64,000 nucleotides of DNA, from assembly GCF_963576675.1 (NCBI RefSeq), contig NC_088910.1, positions 100,344,807 to 100,408,806 of the forward strand, read 5' to 3'. Shown piece by piece: positions 54,587-64,000 of this stretch. Numbering within the stretch: position 1 is the stretch's first letter; each line of letters begins with the position of its first letter. Made by a program: the position numbers and the translations under genes. The notes beneath the pieces were generated by a model. That model was not told the DNA's origin, did no database searches, and saw only the letters and a list, made by a program, of their open reading frames with translations. This stretch comes from Euphorbia lathyris. Lineage: Eukaryota; Streptophyta; Magnoliopsida; Malpighiales; Euphorbiaceae.

Positions 54587-55980
54587 GTCAATGTCAGGAT
54601 ATGCATTCTAATATGTAATAACATTTCATATTCTAATATCAAAGAAGACAAGTTTTACAGTTGAACAAGTAAAAACTTCATTTTTTATTTATTATTTGAA
54701 TTATGTAATAACATTCTAAGCAGCGGGCAATCTATCTTTCGCATTCAATTTACTTTTTTTTTTTCAACCAAGTGATTGATTGATTACATTTTACGCAAGT
54801 TCAGGTGGCTAACTGAATATTTTATGCAAATTGAGGGATTATAGAAACACTTTAAAAATTTGGAGGCCCCTCAAAAAATTTGAACAAATTCATGGAACAA
54901 ATGATATATTAAGCCTTTTTAAACAAGACATTTATTTTAAAAGGAGAAATAAACACAATCCAATTGAGTAAGAGGTACAAAATCAGAATTTCACTAGAAG
55001 AAAAAGGAAAAATTGCCTAAGCAGTGAAGTTATGCGTCACGTATTTGCTTGGCGTCCCTCACATATAAATTTAATTGAATCAAATGATTTTGCCACTTCA
55101 AGGATATCACAAACAAGGGGCCGATCCTAAAATTTTAGAGGTTTAAGAACAATGTAGAAAAATAGACCCTAATAAATAAGTACAAGTAACAAATAAAATA
55201 CAAAAATCAATTATGTAAAATAAAAGTTACTTAAAATTGGCACATTTTTATTGCACTTAACAAAGGATTTAATAAAAATATCAAATTTCATATAAAAATA
55301 TTTTATTTCGCTTTAAATACCGAAGTCCTTATACAAAACATTAATTGTAAGCATTTCTAGATGCAGAATTACTGATAATAATAGAGTCTATGTCAATACA
55401 CTAACATATTTCTCTAAAATACATAAATGGCTAAATCAGACGTTGATGTTCTCAAATAGTTTTTCAATAATTTTAACTATAAAAAATCAACCGATACATT
55501 GGTCACTGACATAGTTCTTAGAATTCTAAAAGCAATTGCAATATTTGGATAACAATCTGTTTCTTTGGCAAAACTCAAGAATTTCAAATTATGATATCAA
55601 CACATTTGTCAAAGTTATTTGCAACACATTCATTTCTGAAAAACATCATTTGCATCATGTAAGAATATATTTTAAGAAAATGTAGTTATAAAATTGTGTT
55701 GTGATTGTTTAGATATAGTAATAATAATTATTATATTTTTGAAATATTAATTTTTCTGTTTTTTTTTATGAAAACGTTATTTTTGGGCGCTTCCTCCCTT
55801 GTGCCATAGATGTGTGTTGTGATTTGTGTAGGATTAGAGCTATTTTTGTAGCTGTTACATCTTATGAGATTTAATTTCTTTATTGTTTTTAGAAAAAAAT
55901 GTTATTTTCTTTTTCAAAAAAGAAAAAGATCCCTCCCTTTATGGGACCTTAGGCAGGCACCACTTTTGTCCATGTTCAGG
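54587..55980. other. AT-rich spacer, no gene seen
   Basis: Includes a short repeat relic at 54780-54900 like 25320-25480. Otherwise nothing supported. Confidence 0.5.
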
Positions 55981-55984
55981 ACGA

Positions 55985-56330
55985 CCTTGTCACAAACAAA
56001 CACACTCAATCAATTGGAAGTTGATTGATCCTAACACAATAGATGCATAACAGATAATGAATTTGTAGCCACTAACACGGTATGAAAGCCAAAATCCCAA
56101 ACAATCCATAGCGAAGATAAAATAGCTTGTAGCTCCACATGTAAAGTTGAAATTGCCAAATCGAGAGGACCACCACCCGATAAAACTACAAGATCATTAT
56201 TATCCCGAACCACCAATCCAAAAGCAGATGGATGACTCTTAATCGAGAAAGACGCATCACAGTTAACCTTATAACACATTAAAGACAACAGATACCATCG
56301 AATACATTTTAAGATCATTTACTCCATTTT
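55985..56330 (-). pseudogene. LINE RNase H fragment
   Basis: 56318-56031 encodes 95 residues with C-Y-K-V-N-C-D-A-S-F, G-L-V-V-R-D, V-E-L-Q-A-I and A-T-N-S-L, matching the first three motifs of plant LINE RNase H with the third Asp replaced by Asn. Upstream RT and zf-RVT are missing. Confidence 0.65.
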
Positions 56331-56736
56331 AAACTTAATTTTTTTCTACCTTATTCCCAATTATACAAGTATTACAATAATAACTCTCTATCCATCTACT
56401 CTATTTATATTTCTATTTTTTTCAATAAATAATATTTTATTATTATATTATTTTTCAAATACCATTTATATTATATTTATTTTTAACCAAAATATATCTA
56501 AAATTAACTTTTATCATGTTTTATAACTTTATTTTTATTTCATTGGTACCTATTAATTTTTATATTCTCTATGTTATGTACATGTTTTTTTTAGTCTATT
56601 TTCACAGTTTTTATAACTCTTGTAATGTTTAATGTTTGTGAATGTGTATTTAAATTAAATATATGCATTTAATAATGTATTTTTATAGATACAAAAAAAT
56701 TTCTTATAATTGCAATTTAAGATTTAAATGTAGAAG

Positions 56737-56740
<4 letters not shown>

Positions 56741-56772
<32 letters not shown>
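56741..56772. repeat. (AT)16 microsatellite
   Basis: Uninterrupted AT dinucleotides in AT-rich DNA. Confidence 0.95.
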
Positions 56773-56778
<6 letters not shown>

Positions 56779-56937
56779 AATAATATATATTATTATAATA
56801 TTTAGTAATAATAATAATAATTTAAAAATAAAAATTATCCAAGCACATTAACTAAAAGTATACATACTTTTAAATACAAAAAATATTAAAAGATAAAATT
56901 TAATAATGAAATGTTATTAAAAACTTGGCTTAACTAC

Positions 56938-57421
56938 TTATAGATGCCCCGTGGTTTCGCCGATTTAAAGATGAGTATATGTGGTATTTTTCTTTTGCAA
57001 ACGTAATTCTCTGGTTTGCAAAATTTTATATTTTTTTATTTTACCAAATTTGGCCGATAACGATCTCAAAATGAAAAATTTCAAAACCTAAAGTTGTTTA
57101 GCATCATATTTACTATGGAACCATATTTTTTATTTTTAAAATTCATCATTTTTAAAGTTTTCTCTCTGAACATTAACTTTCTCTCTCATAAAAACCAATA
57201 CATAAATGACCTCAAATCTAAAAAGTTGAAGAACTAAAGTTGCTTAAAATATTATTTAACTCTTGAAAATTTTTATTTTGAGGCCGTTATCAGTCAAATT
57301 ATGACAATGTGAACCCAAATGCAAAATTTTGCAAACCACATGGTTACGTTTGCAAAAAAATAATACCACAAATACTCATCTGTAAAATCGGCGAAACCCT
57401 ACATCTACTTGTAATTAACCC
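56938..57421. mobile_element. Mutator-like MITE, about 150-bp TIRs
   Basis: Left 56938-57075 and right 57285-57421 are inverted repeats (GTTTCGCCGATTT, GATGAGTAT, GTGGTATT, GGTTTGCAAAATTTT). Flanks AAAAACTTG and TAAAACTTT match at 7 of 9 bases, a plausible decayed 9-bp duplication. No ORF. Confidence 0.6.
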
Positions 57422-57466
57422 TAAAACTTTGAGGTAACTTTGCACAAAAGAAGCTAGTACTTTAAA

Positions 57467-57813
57467 GGTGTGTTTGACATTGCTTTCTCATATCTTAAAA
57501 GGAGTTTTCTCAGCTAAAAATAGTGTTTGGTAAATACAAAATTATTTTCCTTAAAAGTTGGGAAAACTGAAGCTGATTTTAGAAAAAGCTACAATGTATA
57601 ACTTTTGGAGAAAGTGGTTGTCACAACTTATCAAAAAATATAGTATTATTATTTTTTGGACAAAAATAGTTATAAGCTTCAACATAACCTAATATTATAT
57701 ACTTATTTTTTTTGTATTTCTTGATTTTTAGAATTTTTATTGTGTTTTTACCGAACTCATATCACTTTTTCTCATAACATGTTCTATTACTCACAACAAT
57801 ATCAAACAGACCT
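57467..57813. mobile_element. MITE, GTGTGTTTGACATTG ends
   Basis: Left AGGTGTGTTTGACATTG and right CAATATCAAACAGACCT are inverted; TAA or AAA borders. Tourist-like, no ORF. Confidence 0.5.
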
Positions 57814-58217
57814 AAATATAAAGTATCATTTTCCTGCGACAAAGATGCCACAAGAATTTATAGCTCCTTAACCAATGGTACTTTATATCTAGAGTACCAT
57901 TGAAGACGGTCTTAGATTGGTTAAACTTGAACAATTCAATAATAAATTTGCAATTTTATATATATATATATATATATATAGAGGAGGGCTCTTGTGAGAA
58001 CCGTTTCTTAGGTGAGGACACTTGCTTAGGTGAGAACCACCTAAAACTACGTAATTTTGAGTCTAAAAATTAAAAAAAAAATACTGCTGTCATGGGGGTT
58101 TGAATCTTGGACCCTTTGTTTACACTCCTTATTACTTACCATTGAGCTAATTACTTTTCTTATGTGTAATGTCGCGTGCTGATTAATATACCACTGCACT
58201 TCTAGCTTCTATTGTTT

Positions 58218-58303
58218 TTTTTTTTTTTGGTAGAAAAGGAAAAGAAAAACGAACAACAACAAACTACCCAGGAATTAGCCTAGGGAAGCTAACCCCAATC
58301 CTA
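58218..58303 (-). mobile_element. 86-bp LINE 3' tail with target duplication
   Basis: Poly-A (T run at left) plus the last bases of the L1-type family (compare 6030-6120), flanked by ACTTCTAGCTTCTATTGTTT (58198-58217, 58304-58323), 20 bp. An extreme 5' truncation. Confidence 0.85.
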
Positions 58304-59369
58304 ACTTCTAGCTTCTATTGTTTAATATTTGACGCATGCACTTATTAATATCGATTAAATATGCATTATAATGAATTATTAATAGAAAAAAAGAAACGTG
58401 CATAATAATTAATTATTAATAGAAAAAAAATCCAAGAACATGCTCTAATTTCTTATTTATTTAATTCCTCCATATTTTTGTAATTTATGTTTTAAAATGT
58501 TAAGGACGATGTTCTAAATATTGTTTAATATTTGACGCATGCACTTATTAATATCGATTAAATATGCATAATAATGAATTATTAATAGAAAAAAAAGAAA
58601 TATGCATAATAATGAATTATTAATAGAAAAAAAAGAAATATGTATAATAATGAATTATTAATAGAAAAAAATACAAGAACATGCTCTAATTTTTTATTTA
58701 ATTCCTCTATATTTTTGTAATTTATGTTATATAAGAAAATATACGTTATGTTTTTTCGAACATGAGTTATAAATTATATTATAAAACAAACACGAACTAT
58801 AAAGTTTAGAACGTACGATATATTTTTTAGAACATACGTCATGTTTTTTTAGAACATGTGTTATGTTTTTTCTAACATGAGTTATAAATTATATTATAGA
58901 ACAAATGAAAAAACGATCCAGATATCTACTGATTTTTTTAAAACATTATACTTAATTTTTGGAACATAAACTATAAACTTTAGAACATGTGTTATGTTTT
59001 TTAGAACATGCGTTACGTTTTTTCGAACATGAGTTATAAATTATATTATAGAACAAATGCAAAAATGATCGAGATATTTACTGATTTTTTTAAACATTAT
59101 ACTTAATTTGGAGAACATAAATTATAAAGTTTAGAATTATGTAACATTATTTAGAATTCCATCCTTAACATTTAAAAACATAAATTACAAAAAATATAGA
59201 GGAATTAAATAAATAAAAAATTGGAGCATGTTTTTGGATTTTTTTGTTCTATTAATAATTCGTTATTATGCACATTTCTTTTTTTTTTCTATTAATAATT
59301 TATTATTATGCACATTTAATCGATATTTAATAAGTGCATATGTCTAATATTAAACAATAGAAGCTACAT

Positions 59370-59385
59370 CTTACCAAAAAAAAAA
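59370..59385 (+). mobile_element. Remnant LINE tail in the middle inverted arm
   Basis: CTTACC plus A run between two copies of ACAATAGAAGCTACAT (59354-59369, 59386-59401), at the position equivalent to the insertion at 58218. Confidence 0.6.
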
Positions 59386-60342
59386 ACAATAGAAGCTACA
59401 TGGATAATGGTATATTAATCAGCGCGCTCCATAATGGATAAGGAAAACAATTGTTGTTTAAAAAAACAGTAAATATATGGACCATTTTTGCATTTGTTCT
59501 ATAATATAATTTATAACTCATATTCTAAATAACATAACGTATGTTCTAAAGTTTATAGTTTGTGCTCCAAAAATTAAGTATAATGTTCTAAAAAAATCAG
59601 TAGATATCTGGATTGTTTTTTCATTTGTTCCAAAAATATAATTTATAACTCATGTTCGAAAAAACATAACACATGTTCTAAAAAACATAACGTATGTTCT
59701 AAAGTTTGTAGTTTGTGTTCCAAAAATTAAGTATAATGTTCTAAAAAAATCAGTAGATATTTGGATCGTTTTTTCATTTTTTCCAAAAATATAATTTATA
59801 ACTCATGTTCGAAAAAACATAACACATGTTCTAAAAAACATAACGTATGTTCTAAAAAATATGTCGTACGTTTTAAACTTCATAGTTCGCGTTTTAAAAG
59901 TTAAAATATATGTTGTTTCAAAAAAAAAAAGTTAAATTATATGTTATAACGTGTGTTTAAAAAAATATATTTTCTTATATAACATAAATTACAAAATATA
60001 AAGGAATTAAATAAATAAAAAATTGGAGCATGTTCTTGAATTTTTTCTATTAATAATTCATTATTATGCATATTTAATCAATATTAATAAGTGTATGTGT
60101 CAAATATTAAACAATGAAAGCTACAGTGCGATGGTATATTAATCAGCGCGGCACATATTATACAAGGAAAGTAATTGGCTCAGTGGTAAGTAATTTGGAG
60201 TGTAAACAAATGGTCCAAGGTTTGAACCCCCATTATAGCAGTGTTTTTTGTTTAATTTTTAGACTCAAAACTACGTAGTTTTAGTGGTTCTCACCTAAGA
60301 GGAGGTTCTCACTTGATCCCTCCCCTATATATATATATATAT

Positions 60343-60779
60343 AGTTATAATTATGATTATAATTGTCAATTTATTTTTCGCGATGTGATACTTCTAACCT
60401 TTAAAAAAAACCTTAATCACATGGTTCCAATCCCTTATACTAAATTCCTCCTTTTTATTTGCGATTTTGAATAGTTTTTATGCATTGCGAATCGAGGTGA
60501 TTCCTCCTTTTAAAGTTATAAATTCTTAACCTCAATGATATTGGAATAATTATTGGTTCTGGTTAAGTTGAATTGACTTGGTTGGTTATGACAAATACGC
60601 TTTTACATAAGCCTCGTCGATAATAAAAAGCATTGTCTATATGGATAAGTAAGGAAAAAAAATAGATGTGTGTTTTGTGAACAAAGAAGCACCTAATGGA
60701 GCTCTATGAAAACAATGTTATAAGGAAACGGTAGTTTTAGGCTTAATATACATTCAACTCTTCGAATTTATACCTATAT
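60343..60779. other. Spacer, nothing recognised
   Basis: AT-rich, no terminal repeats or coding sign before the copia LTR at 60780. Confidence 0.5.
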
Positions 60780-62910
60780 TGTTGGGATAGCTCCCCAAAT
60801 CCCCACATTGACTAGAAGTCAGATTTTTAAGGGGTATTCCCCTTATAAATAGACTTTATACTTCGATAATTCAAATATCACAATTTGAGGCTAGTTATTA
60901 CTAAAGATGATTTAACTTGGACTCTGAGTATGTGAGAGTGAGACGGCTTTTTACGTTTTTTCCATCTAAAAATTATGAATCTTTATAGTGGAGATTTTAA
61001 GTGGCCTAAGAGTCTTGTGGTTTTTACTCTTATTGAAGAGGTTTTCCACACTAAAAATTCTTGTGTTCCTTTTCTCTTTTCTTTATTATTTCTTGTGTGA
61101 GTATTGTTTCTCATTTGTCCCCCTTAATAAAAAGGTATCGGAAACTAGTTCAGTCTAGAGAAGATAATAGAAGAAGAGCATAAGTAAAGTTGTAGAGAAG
61201 ATGTCATCTATAACCTTTAAGTATGAGTTTACACTCTTTGATAGAAAGAGAATTTTCATATTGTGGAAGAGCATGATTCAAGATTATTTGGTATAGCAAA
61301 GTCTTGACATCGCATTAGAAAATGACAAGCCTAAAAATATGAAAAATGAAGATAGAGTACAATTCAATGGAAACCTGCCAGCACCATTAGGTTAAACTCG
61401 TTCTCCATGAATTAAAATTACTTTGTTAAAGGAGTCATCTCCTAAATATTTATGGAACAAGTGTGAGAGCACATATTTGCAGAAACCATTAACTAGCCGA
61501 CTGTGTCTATAGATAGATTTGTACACACTCACAATGGACATAAGAGAGAACATTCTTGAACATATTAATGATTTTATTAATTTGTCCGCCAGCTAATGAA
61601 TTTGGGAGAGATAATTGGGGAGGAAGAGTAGTCATTGCTCTTATTAGTGTCATCGCCTAGATCTTTCAAGTCGTTGGTGCAAGCAATGTTAGTAGGAAAA
61701 AATACATTGACGTTGAATGATATAATGACAGTCTTGAAGGAGAATGAGAGGGAGTTGAGAGAAGACAATAATGATACTAAAATACTCGTAGTTGTAGAGG
61801 ATGGAGAAAGAGGGAGGAACTATATGAAGGGCGACCATAGTGGAAGATCGAGATCTCGAAAAAAAAAGATATACTATTGAGTGCTTTTATTGTGAAAAAC
61901 CGATCACATGCAATCTAGCTGCCAATAGTTCAAACATGACTTGAAAAGTCTACAAGGAATGATGAAATGTAAGGTAAAAGTTAGTGATTCCTCCATAAAT
62001 GTGATTGAAGATAGTGATTTTTATTGACTACTACAAATGATCTTAATTCAAGGCCATTCTGGTTGGATGTTGCATTTTGTTGTTGATATTCATATTTATA
62101 GTGATCGAGTTTGTTTTGATACTTTACATGTAGATGAAGATTTTGACTACATCCGTAATAAGAGAAATTCAAAGATGAAGATTGAAATCATTGGAAGGTT
62201 TCGCCTAAAACTCCACAATGATGTTGTCAAAATACTCGATGATGTGAAGTTTGTACCTAGTGCTAGAGCCAATATAATTTCTTTGGGTGAATTGGCTTTT
62301 CGTGGGTCAAATATGTTGGTATTGATAAGTTCTATAAGGTGTTCAACTGTGATAACTTGATATTGTAAGACATGAAGAAACGAAAAAATATTTATTATCT
62401 GGATAAATGTTCCCTTAGTAGAATGAAGAAGAGCAATTAATGTTACAAAGAGAGTTCAGTTTTTTGAAACTGTTGAGAAATGGGGAGATCCGAGTAGAGG
62501 GAGAATTTGTTGGGATAACTTCCCAAATTACATATTGAAGTGGAATTCTCAAGGAATAAAGATATGTGGAGATCCTGGTAGAGGGAGAATTTGTTGGGAT
62601 AACTCTCCAGATTATATATTGATTAGAAGTGGAATTCTCAAGGGATAGTCACTTTATAAATAGGTTTTATGCCTCAATAGTAAATATAGCATACTTTAAA
62701 TAGTTAATTAGAAAGGGTTTAACTTGGACTTTGAGTTTGTGAGAGTAAAAGAGTTTTTTTTTCTCTGTCCAAAATTGTAAACTGTTTGAATTGGCCTAAA
62801 AATTTCGCGATTTTTACTATTGTTGAAGAGGTTTTTACACTAAAAAGAATGATACTATATTGATTTTTCTCATTTTTCTATTATTGTATGTGTGGATATT
62901 TGACTGAGTT
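60780..62910 (+). mobile_element. Degenerate copia element lacking integrase-RT
   Basis: 5' LTR about 60780-61113 (TGTTGGGATAGC start, TATA-like TTATAAATAG near 60844) and 3' LTR about 62592-62910, diverged. A PBS-like GGTATCGGAAAC is at 61133. Internal DNA ends soon after the protease, so about 3 kb of pol is missing. An 84-bp tandem duplication (62483-62566, 62567-62650) repeats the purine tract and LTR start. Confidence 0.75.
61201..62450 (+). pseudogene. Copia gag and protease relic
   Basis: From ATG 61201 the frame reads F-K-Y-E-F-T-L-F-D-R and L-W-K-S-M-I-Q-D, the typical copia gag start, then stops. 61635-61880 keeps S-S-P-R-S-F-K and L-T-L-N-D-I of the gag C-terminal region, followed by a degraded knuckle (C-F-Y-C-E-K). 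62037-62360 matches the protease region (F-V-P-S-A-R-A-N-I-I-S-L-G-E-L); the D-S-G box is lost. Many stops. Confidence 0.75.
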
Positions 62911-62947
62911 TTATGGTTCACTGCCTACTGGCTTGATACAATTCATT

Positions 62948-63571
62948 CAGGGGCGGAACCAAGGGGGGGCTCGAGCCCCGGCAGGCGGTCGGAGAATTGA
63001 GAAAAAAAAATAGTAATGGTGTCTGGTAATATTTTGGAGAGAATTATATATTATTTCAATGTTTAAAGATAGATGTGATGATTAAGAATGCTTGTTTCTA
63101 TTTGAGAGGTCATATGTTCAACTCCCTTCAACCTCATTTTCTTAAAAAAGTTTTTATTTATTTTTATTTTATTTTTCAATAATTATAAAAACATGTTACC
63201 ATTATTAATTAATTTAAATGGACTCTTTATTTTTATTTTGATAATACTTTTGAATTCATTTTTAATATGTCTTTACCATTAAAAAAGTAGGCATATTTAA
63301 TATTCATTTTTATTATGTCTTTACCATTAAAAAAAAGTAAACATGTTTAATTTTTTATTAGTTCAATACTAGTTTCTAAAAAAAATTATAACATTTTTAC
63401 AGTTTTAATGCGTTGGAGGCTAAAAAAATTTTGCACAGCCCTAACGGGCTGGACTTTTAAAATTTATCGTCAACCGCACAGTTAATTTCGATTTTTATTT
63501 TTGACGCTTTGAATTTTTTTTTATTAATATGTTTGAACCTCATGTCATCCGGGATTCTGGTTCCGCCACTA
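62948..63571. mobile_element. hAT-type non-autonomous element
   Basis: Termini CAGGGGCGGAACCA and TGGTTCCGCCACTA, perfect 8-bp duplication AATTCATT (62940-62947, 63572-63579). Resembles the ends of 25941-26675. No transposase. Inserted just downstream of the copia 3' LTR. Confidence 0.9.
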
Positions 63572-63737
63572 AATTCATTTGTGAAATATTTTAATGTTGA
63601 CAAACTAATTTGAGCATAAATATCTAGTAAAATAGTTATTTGATTCTCTTCATCCAGATTTACCGTGAAGATCAACATTATTTAATCTACAAATTTACCA
63701 TGAAGATTAACATTATTTAATCTACAAGTTGTAGAGA

Positions 63738-64000
63738 AAGCGAGGGGTAAATTACAATTATAGCTACTCAATTTTACCTATTTTAATATTGTGGTCACTG
63801 AATTTCAATTTTTAACGGTATTGTCACTAAATTTTATATATTTTTAACATCGGTGGTCACTTAACCCTCAAAAGACTGTTGACGGCTTCAAAATAAAAAA
63901 TTCAAAAAGTTAATTCTTGAAAATTTTCGTTTCGATATCATTTAAGTGTTATTTGGTTAGGAGAGAGTGTATTTTTTTCCATGGTAAATATCATTTTAAA
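63738..64000. mobile_element. Left part of an inverted-repeat element, cut by the window end
   Basis: GGGTAAATTACAATTATAGC followed by GTGGTCACTGAATTTC-type wording, like the left end of 10283-10868. Confidence 0.4.

Larger units (their letters stand above)
57981..60325. mobile_element. 2.3-kb foldback element in a TA microsatellite
   Basis: Begins GAGGAGGGCTC after (TA)n (57957-57980) and ends CCCTCCCC before (TA)n (60326-60342). Left arm 57981-58740 and right arm 59930-60325 are inverted repeats of more than 350 bp (GGTGAGAACCAC, GAGTCTAAAAATTAAA, ATATACCA). A second, shorter inverted copy lies at 59180-59460. Between are repeated GAACATGAGTTATAAATT (58750-59060) and their complements (59500-59880). 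No ORF; superfamily unknown. Confidence 0.75.

Noticed and set aside
56663..56851. 62-codon frame with Ile/Tyr repeats
   Set aside because: Translation of the AT microsatellite.

Overview
This window is nuclear DNA from a flowering plant, most likely a eudicot. It is very AT-rich and I found no intact host gene. Almost every recognisable stretch is a transposable element or a relic of one: Ty1/copia LTR elements, L1-type and RTE-type LINEs, a TRIM, hAT-, Harbinger/Tourist- and Mutator-like non-autonomous DNA elements, and a Helitron. The species cannot be told from the sequence.

Layout. 1-1000: copia 3' relic carrying a complete TRIM (288-590). 1003-3083: LINE ORF1 relic (DUF4283 plus zinc knuckle, minus strand) split just after its start codon by a solo LTR (1738-3072). 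3961-6120: 5'-truncated L1-type LINE inserted in an ATT microsatellite. 6795-12546: Tourist-like, Mutator-like and hAT-like MITEs, some nested. 14616-15049: minus-strand copia LTR with primer-binding site. 15190-16340: LINE relic. 17340-18065: inverted-repeat element holding a 34-bp tandem array. 18101-24800: a Helitron (minus) swollen by a full-length RTE LINE (20202-23466) and a truncated L1-type LINE (23974-24591). 25941-26675: hAT element with a nested Mutator-like MITE. 27355-28857: copia RT relic and 3' LTR. 29977-32070: L1-type LINE relic (minus) interrupted by an hAT MITE. 33164-50860: a degenerate tandem copia array whose left LTR holds an RTE fragment that itself holds an hAT element, and whose 3' internal region holds a young 11.7-kb Sirevirus-like copia element (38159-49884). 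52558-60325: AT-rich DNA with inverted-repeat elements, CTGAA arrays, an RNase H relic and a 2.3-kb foldback element. 60780-62910: copia element with gag-protease but no integrase or RT. 62948-63571: another hAT element.

The most substantial coding unit is the Sirevirus-like element on the minus strand: matching 1410-bp LTRs, a 5-bp target duplication, a tRNA-iMet primer-binding site, a polypurine tract, gag with several CCHC knuckles, protease, integrase, RT and RNase H, and a long third ORF after pol. Its LTRs are about 98-99% alike, so it is recent, yet gag-pol and the third ORF carry several in-frame stops and one frameshift. Paralogous copies inside the window provide uninterrupted versions of several insertion sites, so the order of many insertions can be read directly. 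I saw no CRISPR array, rRNA, tRNA gene or bacterial-type operon.
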